Below are positions 1 through 6,925 of a stretch of DNA of 17,373 nucleotides, in pieces. The notes under the pieces were generated by a model. It was not told the origin of the DNA and did not search any database. It was given only the letters and a program-made list of their open reading frames with translations. The position numbers and the translations under genes are program-made. How positions within the stretch are numbered: the stretch's first letter is position 1; each line of letters opens with the position of its first letter. This DNA comes from an uncultured Ruminococcus sp. Its GTDB lineage: Bacteria > Bacillota > Clostridia > Oscillospirales > Ruminococcaceae. Location: positions 1 to 17,373 of the forward strand of contig CAMWKY010000011.1 in NCBI GenBank assembly GCA_947174965.1, given 5' to 3'.

Positions 1-2293
1 GCTGCATAATCACTAATGCATCTGAGCCTGTTACACCCTCTGAACCGTCAATATCAGCATTAATTTCACCCTGTTCGGAAAGAGCATATTTATCCTTGTT
101 TCCGAGAGCCTGAATAATAGCTGTAGCATCAGCAATATTTACTTCATTATCGCAGTTTGCATCACCATAAAGAATTTTGCTGTTGCCGCCTGTTGGTTTT
201 GTTGTAGGCTGTGTTGTGGGTTTTGTAGCAGGCTGTGAAAGGTCAGGAGTTGTGCCGTCTGGTTCTGTACCCCATACAAGCACATCATCTACATACATAG
301 TAATATGGTCATTGATAGAATCAGGCTTTTTGAGGTCTGTTGCATCTTCAACACCCTTGTATGACCAGTCGTTTGACGGGTCCCATGCGCCTTTTGTAGA
401 CTGTCCGTCGATAGCATCAGGTATTGAGATTCTGAACTGTACTTCGTCACGGTGTTCACTCTGACCAGTCGGCTGAATTGCTCTGCCGTCTGCAAATTTT
501 ATTTCAGCATAGTAAGTATTTCCTGACGAGTCTGCCTCATACAAGAATGGACCTTCAACAGTTGCATAACCCTGCTGACCTTCCTGATACTGCTGTGAAT
601 TGCTTTTGATTTCAATATTGTCAACTGAAAGACCAGCCGATTTGAGTTCAGAAATATCAAAATAGTATCTGTATTTGATATTTTCTGCTACTCTTGTAGG
701 CCATGCTGTGTGATTCATTGCCCATGCCTTGATTTCGGTATAGCTGTCGCCTGAACCGTTAAGAACTGCGGCAACTTCCCATTCTGCCCACTTCGGAGTT
801 TCTGTTGGTGGGAAATCAGCAAGAATCTTTCCGCCATATTCGTCAACAAATGCACAAAGAGCTGCTGTAAATCCTGCATTGTAGTCGATTGCAACTTCTG
901 AATACTCATACTGTGAAACATCGTTTGTATATTCGCCTGAACTGTTAGGACCTCCAACCAATGCACCGTAAAGTGTATGGGCATATTCAGTCTGCCAACC
1001 CTCATTGCTCTCCTCCAGACCTAAATCATTCCAGTGGTCGTCATGAATACCGGAAGATGTTCTGTGGTGGAATGCTGTAGGCTGTTTATCGCCCATACCA
1101 AGAATATAACTCATTTCAAGATTATTATCGCCGAACGCATAGTTCATCTGACCTTTGCCCCATTCGATATATTTCTTTACTTTTGCGGCATCGTCCTTGA
1201 AAATAGTATCGCAGGCAACTTCTGAAATCCATACAGTATTAGCCATGTGACGAAGTGAACCCCAGTTCATGAGATAAGCAAGACCGTCGGGTGTGTACTG
1301 AATCTGTTTTCCGCCGTAACCGTCAATCCAGTAGTCAAGATGATGGGCAATGTGGTCAATCCACTCTTGCTTGCCTGTATTTATAGCATAAAGAAGTGCC
1401 GCACCCTGAGTTACATCGTCCCAGCAGAATCCCCATGTATACTTATTTTCGCTTGACTGTTCTTCTTTCGGGAAATTAGGAATATAGTCACTTTCGCAGA
1501 GGTCAAGATATTTCTGCTCGCCTGTAGCCATATAAAGCCAGTTTGCAGCGTACATCAAATCATCAACCCATGACCGAGTTTCATAGAACTGCTTCTGCAC
1601 TCCTTGGTCTTTATTACTTCTTGTCTTGTCGGCAAGTTCAAAAAGACTCTTTGCGTGTTTGAGATACTCCTCTGCCTTTGCCTTGTCGGTATCCTTGAAC
1701 ATTATATATCCCTCTGCAAGTGCAGCAGCAGAAAGTGCAACAGGTGTTGAGTCTGTGATTTCATCATAAGGACGTTCCTCGTCCTCAAACTTCAGCTTGT
1801 GCTTTCTCATGTAAACTTCGGCACTACACCAGACAACATGGTCATCAGAATCGCCGATAGTACCAATAATACTGTCACCCTTGTCGCAAGCCATGACATA
1901 ATCAAGTCCCCACTGAACATTGTTTCTGTAAACTTCGCCAAGACCTGCCTTTTCAATTGCATCTTTGTACTGAATATATCCCCATGCAAGAACAGATGCA
2001 GTATAAGCATTTGTGAGTGTGAATTTATAGTGGTCGCCTGCATCAAACCAACCGCCGTCAACAACGTCAGCAGGTGTGCCATCTTCTTTCACCATTGAAT
2101 CAGCTCTCCATGATACATAGTTCCATTCGGGCAAAATGCCTGCCTGCTGAACCTCATAGAAAAACATGGACTTCTGAAGTGCTTCTGCGTAGTTGTAGTC
2201 GCTTTCAGCTGCATTTGCAAAAGGAACTGCATTGAGCATACTTGCGGACATTGCAATTGCAGACAATACCGCTGTAAACTTCTTTAACTTCAT
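1..2293 (-). CDS. GH9 cellulase with CBM3c and type I dockerin, secreted (3' end cut by window)
   Basis: This is a secreted endo- or processive endoglucanase that would hydrolyse beta-1,4-glucan outside the cell and dock into a cellulosome. From ATG at 2293 the frame stays open for 764 codons to the window edge, with no stop. Residues 1-29 are a signal peptide (basic start, hydrophobic core, AxA-type site before ESDY). The GH9 catalytic domain covers about 31-495. It has the DAGDH motif (D84, D87), HHR at 409-411 and the SEVAxDYNAG motif with E466 as likely proton donor. A CBM3c-like module covers about 505-677 (EIKAWAMN, EVQFRIS, VLVWG motifs). A Thr/Pro linker follows (685-702), then a dockerin: first repeat GDANCDNEVNIADATAIIQ from 710, second beginning DIDGSEGV near 748. 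The second repeat and C-terminus are only partly visible. GH9-CBM3c proteins are usually processive endoglucanases. The family call is secure; exact activity is inferred. Confidence 0.96.
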   Translation of the reverse strand, partial: MKLKKFTAVLSAIAMSASMLNAVPFANAAESDYNYAEALQKSMFFYEVQQAGILPEWNYVSWRADSMVKEDGTPADVVDGGWFDAGDHYKFTLTNAYTASVLAWGYIQYKDAIEKAGLGEVYRNNVQWGLDYVMACDKGDSIIGTIGDSDDHVVWCSAEVYMRKHKLKFEDEERPYDEITDSTPVALSAAALAEGYIMFKDTDKAKAEEYLKHAKSLFELADKTRSNKDQGVQKQFYETRSWVDDLMYAANWLYMATGEQKYLDLCESDYIPNFPKEEQSSENKYTWGFCWDDVTQGAALLYAINTGKQEWIDHIAHHLDYWIDGYGGKQIQYTPDGLAYLMNWGSLRHMANTVWISEVACDTIFKDDAAKVKKYIEWGKGQMNYAFGDNNLEMSYILGMGDKQPTAFHHRTSSGIHDDHWNDLGLEESNEGWQTEYAHTLYGALVGGPNSSGEYTNDVSQYEYSEVAIDYNAGFTAALCAFVDEYGGKILADFPPTETPKWAEWEVAAVLNGSGDSYTEIKAWAMNHTAWPTRVAENIKYRYYFDISELKSAGLSVDNIEIKSNSQQYQEGQQGYATVEGPFLYEADSSGNTYYAEIKFADGRAIQPTGQSEHRDEVQFRISIPDAIDGQSTKGAWDPSNDWSYKGVEDATDLKKPDSINDHITMYVDDVLVWGTEPDGTTPDLSQPATKPTTQPTTKPTGGNSKILYGDANCDNEVNIADATAIIQALGNKDKYALSEQGEINADIDGSEGVTGSDALVIMQ

Positions 2294-2301
2294 AATTAAT
2301 T

Positions 2302-2310
2302 ACCCCTCTC
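2302..2310 (-). promoter_or_regulatory. Ribosome binding site of the GH9 cellulase
   Basis: GAGAGGGGT on the minus strand lies 8 nt before the ATG at 2293. It supports that start, which also begins a clean signal peptide. Confidence 0.75.
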
Positions 2311-2316
2311 TGTTTT

Positions 2317-2330
2317 GGTATGAATATACC
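2317..2330. repeat. Short inverted repeat in the cellulase leader
   Basis: GGTAT-GAAT-ATACC is a perfect 5-bp dyad. It lies just downstream of the predicted transcription start (about 2335) of the cellulase. It could be an operator half-site pair or a weak leader hairpin. In AT-rich DNA a 5-bp dyad can also be chance. Confidence 0.3.
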
Positions 2331-2341
2331 TTTATAATTCT

Positions 2342-2370
2342 AATATACACCATTTATTCTAATTTGTCAA
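2342..2370 (-). promoter_or_regulatory. Sigma-A-type promoter of the GH9 cellulase
   Basis: The minus strand reads TTGACA (2370-2365), a 17-bp spacer, then TATATT (2347-2342). This is a consensus -35, ideal spacing and a 5/6 -10. Start of transcription would be near 2335, giving a leader of about 42 nt. The -35 box overlaps the TGA stop (2369-2367) of the upstream gene, so the cellulase has its own promoter with no terminator before it. Confidence 0.8.
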
Positions 2371-3101
2371 GAAATTTTTTCAATCACACAAAATTGTGTC
2401 TGTAAAATTTCTCCCTCATGCAAAGTAACTTCCATATCGTCATCTTCATGATAATCAGTAAAGCATGAATCATAATCGATACTGTCAATATCTTGGTGAA
2501 CAGTCCATAAAGTCGGCAGACTGTCATACAACGGAACTATTCTGTAAGTACCTTCATCAACATCAACACCAACTCTGAACATTCCGCTTTTTTCAAACGG
2601 ATTGTTTTCACCGCTGAACGTTTCAAGCGGATAAGCATCACAAAATGACATTGCAATATAACCGTGACCCTCCAACTTTATAAATGCAGTATTCTGAAAA
2701 CTTCCTGAAAAATCATTGCCGTCAGATGTGGCATAGATTGTAAAGTTTGCATCTCCATAGGTATCAATATTTTCATTATAAATAAGTATATAGTATCCTT
2801 CGGGAATATCATTTCCGATATTATAATAGTTCTCCGGATAATATGTGCCGTTATTGTCAGTCAGTTTTGGTGTATCATCGTCCCAGCCATTGTAATATGT
2901 TTCAGTTGATATTGTTTTTGCAGATTCAGTTGTGGAAGTTGTAGAAAAAGAAATTTTATCCGGTGGTTTTCTCTCTATTTCCGGCTCAACTGCATTACTT
3001 GAAATAAAAGAGTACATGATTATTGTGATAATAAATGTAAAAAAAGCCATGAGACATATTGTACTTGTTGACGGCGGTTTATTGTAGTTATCTTCATTCA
3101 T
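2367..3101 (-). CDS. Membrane-anchored extracellular protein with two internal repeats, function unknown
   Basis: I do not recognise a named family with confidence. The 244-residue product has a short N-terminal tail, one hydrophobic segment at about 14-35 (signal anchor; no lipobox seen) and a Ser/Thr-rich stalk at about 50-68. Two copies of a module follow. Copy 1 (about 92-160) starts YYNIGNDIPEGYYILI; copy 2 (about 174-240) starts FRVGVDVDEGTYRIVP. Each then has a run of acidic or polar residues and a hydrophobic strand (IKLEGHGYIAMSFC; VTLHEGEILQTQFCVIE). The shared pattern, VGxDIxEGxYxI, occurs in surface proteins of Firmicutes (recalled, not searched). An AGAGGTGA ribosome site precedes the ATG. 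No clear promoter fits between the terminator at 3113-3151 and the start, so expression may depend on read-through. A surface or substrate-contact role is a guess based on topology. Confidence 0.8.
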   Translation of the reverse strand: MNEDNYNKPPSTSTICLMAFFTFIITIIMYSFISSNAVEPEIERKPPDKISFSTTSTTESAKTISTETYYNGWDDDTPKLTDNNGTYYPENYYNIGNDIPEGYYILIYNENIDTYGDANFTIYATSDGNDFSGSFQNTAFIKLEGHGYIAMSFCDAYPLETFSGENNPFEKSGMFRVGVDVDEGTYRIVPLYDSLPTLWTVHQDIDSIDYDSCFTDYHEDDDMEVTLHEGEILQTQFCVIEKIS

Positions 3102-3112
3102 ATCTTGTCACC

Positions 3113-3151
3113 TCTTAAACAAAAAGGCTATACCAAAAAGGTACAGCCTTT
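3113..3151 (-). terminator. Rho-independent terminator of the tepA-ispH operon
   Basis: The minus strand reads AAAGGCTGTACC, a TTTTT loop, then GGTATAGCCTTT (12 pairs, one of them G-U), followed by a T-rich tail (TTGTTT). It begins 14 nt after the TAA of the IspH-S1 gene. It ends only about 12 nt before the ATG of the next gene, so it also sits in that gene's leader. Confidence 0.85.
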
Positions 3152-3165
3152 GATTTTGCAGTAAA

Positions 3166-5112
3166 TTATTCAGCGTTGTTTTCTTCAAGAAGCGCACGCA
3201 TAGAAATGCTGATTCTCTTTTTCTCTGAATCAATGTCGATAATCTTAGCATTAACAACATCACCGATAGCAAGAACGTCTCTGACATTATCAACTTTCTT
3301 GTCAGCAATCTGTGAAATGTGGATAAGACCATCTATTCCGTCGATAATCTGAGCAAATGCACCAAAGTTTGTAATAGAAACAATTGTTGCCTCAACAACA
3401 TCACCCACATTATACTTTGTGTTGAATAATTCCCATGGATTTTCATCAGGATTCTTGTAACCGAGAGAAATTCTGTTTGTTTCTACATTAAGTTCCTTGA
3501 TGTAAACTTCGATTGTATCGCCGACACTTACAACTTCACTTGGATTCTTGATTCTTTTCCATGAAAGTTCAGAAATATGAACCATACCATCAATTCCGCC
3601 GAGGTCAACAAATGCACCGAAACTCGTGAGAGACTTAACTTTTCCAGTGTATCTCTTTCCAACTTCTGCATTTTCCCAGAATAAAGCCTTAGCAGCCTCT
3701 TTCTTTGCAAATTCAGCAGCCTTGATTGAACCAACAGCTCTCTTTTTGCCGTTTTCGTCAACTTCAATAATCTTGAACTCAACTTTCTTTCCGCTGAGCT
3801 GTTCAAGGTCGGCATCTATTGAAAGACCTGTAAGAGAAGCAGGGATAAACACTCTTACACCGAAATAGTTAAGAGTAACGCCCTTATTGACAATACGGCT
3901 GATTTTACCTTCAAGAATAGTGCCTTCTTCTTTAGCCTTGACAACCTTGTCATATCCAGCCTGTTCATCAAGCAGTTTCTTTGAAAGAGCAACTGTACCA
4001 TCGCTGTCGTTTACCTTTATAACCATAAGTTCAATTTCGTCACCTACATTAACAATATCTGATGGTTTCTTTGTAGCATCGTCAGTAAGTTCCTCAAGTT
4101 TAACATAGCCTGTCTGCTTGATTCCAAGGTCTACAGTAATTTCAGCATTGTCAATGCTCATTACAATGCCTTTAACTCTCTCTCTCGTATGTATTTTTTT
4201 GAACGACTGGTCAACAAGCTCTGCAAAATTGACATTTTCGTCCTGATTTTCATTAAGATTTACATTGTCTGTCATTGTGGTTTGTACCTCCTTGATTATA
4301 TATGCCGGTGTTGACGCTCCGGCTGTTATGCCGATTCTTTCGGCATAAGGCAACTTCAAAGATGAAAGTTCGTCTGAATTTTCTATATGATATGTTCTGC
4401 AATAGCGACTGCACACCTCATAAAGTTTCACGGTGTTTGAACTGTGCTTTCCACCCACAACAAGCATAATATCAGAACTCTTAGCAAGTTCAGCCGCATC
4501 TGATTGTCTTGTATCGGTTGCATTACATATTGTATCGAATATAACTATATCAGAAGCATCTTCAGGAATCATCTTTAAACAACTCTGCCATTCTATTATA
4601 TTATAAGTCGTTTGAGCAACAAATGCAAGCTTTTTTTGAAAAATTTTTTGATTTTCCTCAAAAACGTGTTTTAGTTCAAAATTATCCTTAAAAACAAGAA
4701 AATTTTGTTTACAATGTCCAATGATTCCTTGCACTTCCGGGTGATTCAAATCACCTGCAATAAGAATAAAATATCCCTCTTTTGTTTTTTCCTCAACAAT
4801 TTTATGAATCTTTGAGACAAACGGACAAGTTGCATCAAGCATAACATTTTCTTTTTCGGCAATCTGTCTGTATATCTCTTTTCCCACACCATGAGAACGG
4901 ATTACAACAGTTTCACCGTCAATGAGTTCGTCAACCGATTCAACAACCCTTGCGCCCTTTGACTTCATATCGTTCACAACGTCCTGATTATGAATAATCT
5001 CACCGAAAGTTGCTACCTTTGTATTCTTCTCCAGTTCATTATACACCATTTTTACGGCTCTGTCAACCCCGAAACAAAAACCCGCTGATTTTGCTACAGT
5101 AACTTTACTCAT
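3166..5112 (-). CDS. ispH: 4-hydroxy-3-methylbut-2-enyl diphosphate reductase fused to four S1 RNA-binding domains
   Basis: The N-terminal half is IspH (LytB), the [4Fe-4S] enzyme that makes IPP and DMAPP in the last step of the MEP pathway. The C-terminal half is ribosomal-protein-S1-like. I start at ATG 5112 (648 aa) because AAGGAGAG lies just upstream; the frame opens at 5148 but that start is inside plsC without a ribosome site. IspH (about 1-282) has cluster cysteines C13, C96 and C196, plus H41, H124 and E126 (HPEV), matching the spacing of the E. coli enzyme. S1 domains lie at about 311-381, 395-466, 484-555 and 568-644. The last two have the classic SFGAFVDL and NFGAFAQI strands. The first 8 nt overlap the plsC end. 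A terminator follows. The fusion is known in Clostridia; whether the halves cooperate is not known to me. Confidence 0.96.
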   Translation of the reverse strand: MSKVTVAKSAGFCFGVDRAVKMVYNELEKNTKVATFGEIIHNQDVVNDMKSKGARVVESVDELIDGETVVIRSHGVGKEIYRQIAEKENVMLDATCPFVSKIHKIVEEKTKEGYFILIAGDLNHPEVQGIIGHCKQNFLVFKDNFELKHVFEENQKIFQKKLAFVAQTTYNIIEWQSCLKMIPEDASDIVIFDTICNATDTRQSDAAELAKSSDIMLVVGGKHSSNTVKLYEVCSRYCRTYHIENSDELSSLKLPYAERIGITAGASTPAYIIKEVQTTMTDNVNLNENQDENVNFAELVDQSFKKIHTRERVKGIVMSIDNAEITVDLGIKQTGYVKLEELTDDATKKPSDIVNVGDEIELMVIKVNDSDGTVALSKKLLDEQAGYDKVVKAKEEGTILEGKISRIVNKGVTLNYFGVRVFIPASLTGLSIDADLEQLSGKKVEFKIIEVDENGKKRAVGSIKAAEFAKKEAAKALFWENAEVGKRYTGKVKSLTSFGAFVDLGGIDGMVHISELSWKRIKNPSEVVSVGDTIEVYIKELNVETNRISLGYKNPDENPWELFNTKYNVGDVVEATIVSITNFGAFAQIIDGIDGLIHISQIADKKVDNVRDVLAIGDVVNAKIIDIDSEKKRISISMRALLEENNAE

Positions 5113-5737
5113 TTTTGCTCTCCTTATTTTCAGATTCTCCCTCAACAAGCAGTTTTATTTCGTCCATATAGCGATTTTTGAGCTTTACAAGCTGTCGGGG
5201 ATTCGGATTTGTAAAATCGTCTATGTATTCAGACGGGTCAATCGGTTTTCCATATTTAACTATAACTTTAGTACGGAATTTCAGCTTGTCGCCAAAAACA
5301 ACGCCCACGGGAATAATTCTTTTTCCCGACCTTGCCGAAATTACGGCTGCACCCGAATGACCTCTATGCACTTTTCCATCTTTGGAGCGTGTACCCTCCG
5401 GAAAAATCAGAAAATTAGACCCTTTTTCAAGTCTTTCCAAAGCTGTATCAATTACAGTTGTATCGCCTTTTCCACGTGAAACAGGGTATGCACCAAGAGA
5501 ATGGATAAGTTTTGCAAACAGCTTGTTTCTGAATAATTCTTCTTTAGCCATAATTGAAAATATTCCTCTGCATCTGCATAAAACAAGCGGAGGGTCTGCA
5601 TTTGTCCTGTGATTTGATACATAAATGAAATTCTCATTTTTTGGTATATTTTTCATGCCCTCAACTTTAAATCTGAATGATATTGTAAAAAAAATATTCA
5701 TAATAAGCTTTACAAAGAAGTAATACACACGATACAT
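5105..5737 (-). CDS. plsC: 1-acyl-sn-glycerol-3-phosphate acyltransferase
   Basis: This enzyme moves a fatty acyl group to lysophosphatidic acid to make phosphatidic acid, at the inner face of the membrane. The 210-residue protein has an N-terminal hydrophobic segment (about 5-22), the catalytic NHxxxxD motif (H43-R-T-N-A-D48) and the substrate-binding FPEGTRS motif (112-118). A VPVGV-like strand occurs as IIPVGVVF (141-148). The tail is charged (GESENKESKNE). Length is normal for the short PlsC form. Its ATG overlaps the cmk stop (TGATG) and its last 8 nt overlap the IspH-S1 start, so the three are very likely co-translated. The acyl donor (acyl-ACP or acyl-CoA) cannot be told from sequence. 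Confidence 0.95.
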   Translation of the reverse strand: MYRVYYFFVKLIMNIFFTISFRFKVEGMKNIPKNENFIYVSNHRTNADPPLVLCRCRGIFSIMAKEELFRNKLFAKLIHSLGAYPVSRGKGDTTVIDTALERLEKGSNFLIFPEGTRSKDGKVHRGHSGAAVISARSGKRIIPVGVVFGDKLKFRTKVIVKYGKPIDPSEYIDDFTNPNPRQLVKLKNRYMDEIKLLVEGESENKESKNE

Positions 5738-6396
5738 CAGATTTTTTCCCTCACTATCTCTATTATTTTTTCAACTGCCTGCTCCAATGTGAGATTTGTT
5801 GAATCGACAAGAACTGCATCTTCTGCCTGTTTAAGAGGTGCTGTGGCTCTATTCATGTCCTGATAGTCTCTTTTGATTATATCATCAAGTATTTCCTGAT
5901 AAGGCGGACAGTTCGGCTTTTCGGAAAGTTCTTTATATCGGCGGTTTGCACGTTCTTCAGCTGATGCTGTGAGGAAGATTTTTACATCTGCATTTGGCAA
6001 AACAATCGTTCCTATGTCTCGTCCGTCCATGATTACATTATTTTCATTTGCAATTTTCTGCTGTAAGCTGAAAAGATGCTTTCTTACTGCTGGAATTGCA
6101 GATGTTCTTGATGCTGACATGGAAATTTCAGGTGTTCGGATTAAATCCGAAACATCTCTGTCACCTAAATAAACTCGCTGTACACCGTCGATAAATTTAA
6201 GTGATACTTTTGCATTTTCAAGTGATTTTTCTATATCTTCATCAGATATATTATTTTCCGTGATATAGAGTGCGATTGTGCGGTATAATGCACCTGTATC
6301 AACGTAAATATAGCCCATTTCAGCAGAAACTTTCTTTGCAATAGTGCTTTTTCCTGCTCCTGCTGGTCCGTCTATGGCAATATTAATTGTACTCAT
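5737..6396 (-). CDS. cmk: Cytidylate (CMP/dCMP) kinase
   Basis: Cytosolic kinase that phosphorylates CMP and dCMP with ATP, recycling cytidylates for RNA, DNA and CDP-lipid synthesis. The 219-residue product has the P-loop GPAGAGKST (10-18), the YVDTGALYR substrate region (31-39), MDGRDIGT (123-130) and the lid-region arginines ERANRRY (148-154). Length matches the bacterial family. AGGAGG sits 8 nt before the ATG and is embedded in the last codons (Leu-Gly-Gly) of the gene upstream. The stop overlaps the plsC start. In E. coli and Bacillus, cmk is next to an S1-domain gene (rpsA/ypfD); here the S1 domains are two genes away, fused to IspH. Confidence 0.97.
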   Translation of the reverse strand: MSTINIAIDGPAGAGKSTIAKKVSAEMGYIYVDTGALYRTIALYITENNISDEDIEKSLENAKVSLKFIDGVQRVYLGDRDVSDLIRTPEISMSASRTSAIPAVRKHLFSLQQKIANENNVIMDGRDIGTIVLPNADVKIFLTASAEERANRRYKELSEKPNCPPYQEILDDIIKRDYQDMNRATAPLKQAEDAVLVDSTNLTLEQAVEKIIEIVREKI

Positions 6397-6400
6397 TTTT

Positions 6401-6925
6401 TTAGCCTCCTAATAATTGATTAACAGATATTACTAAATCTGTCAGAACTGTTGCAACAGCAATAATGCTGAATCCCATACAAGCCCATTTCGACAGTTTT
6501 TCACTTAATCTGCCGGAAATCGGGTGCAGTATGAAAAAATATATCAGTGCAAAAAGCCCGAAGATTGCACTTGATATAACACTTGAACGGTCAAGAATCG
6601 ACCCCCACCACGTTCTGTAAGTCCAGAATTGCTTGTGAAATATAAACTCCAGAAGATAAGACGAAGCAAGCTCAAATATAGTTGTGATTACAGCTGAAAA
6701 CAGAAACACAAAAATCGGATTATGCTTTTTCTCTCTCAATACAGCAAGCAGAATAAATGCTCCCACTGCATATATAGGAATTATCGGAAGATGCAACATT
6801 CCTCTGTTGTCGAAATAATGCCACATAATCCATATAGTTGCAACTTCATAAATCCAGCCGATAAATCCTGCAACTATAAACTCAAATACATAGCGGAATA
6901 ATTTTCTTGAAAAATCTTTTTTCAT
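6401..6925 (-). CDS. Integral membrane protein, CmpB-like (putative ABC-transporter type IV family)
   Basis: A 174-residue polytopic membrane protein with about five hydrophobic segments (roughly 12-35, 45-64, 70-94, 112-134, 147-170). The features FIGWIYE (residues 21-27), the RGMLHLPIIPIYAVG stretch and the ELASSYLLE...FWTYRTWWGS region fit the Pfam family often labelled putative ABC-transporter type IV (CmpB). In spite of that name there is no ATPase partner here and the function is unknown. Classic members read WDY and GxIC where this one reads WTYRTWWGSILDRSSV, so it is a divergent member. The ATG overlaps the upstream stop (ATGA) with no good ribosome site of its own, which points to translational coupling. 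Its 3' end encodes the cmk ribosome site. Confidence 0.8.
   Translation of the reverse strand: MKKDFSRKLFRYVFEFIVAGFIGWIYEVATIWIMWHYFDNRGMLHLPIIPIYAVGAFILLAVLREKKHNPIFVFLFSAVITTIFELASSYLLEFIFHKQFWTYRTWWGSILDRSSVISSAIFGLFALIYFFILHPISGRLSEKLSKWACMGFSIIAVATVLTDLVISVNQLLGG

Noticed and set aside
177..300. Repetitive-looking GTTG/TGTTGTGGG stretch as a possible simple repeat
   Set aside because: It is the codons of the Thr/Pro linker of the cellulase (KPTTQPTTKP) read on the opposite strand.
715..1005. 96-codon minus-strand frame inside the cellulase region
   Set aside because: Out-of-frame shadow. The GH9 reading frame is continuous and carries all catalytic motifs.
5113..5148. Longer N-terminus for the IspH-S1 protein
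   Set aside because: The extra 12 residues lie within plsC and lack a ribosome site. With the start at 5112 the cysteine and histidine positions match known IspH numbering.
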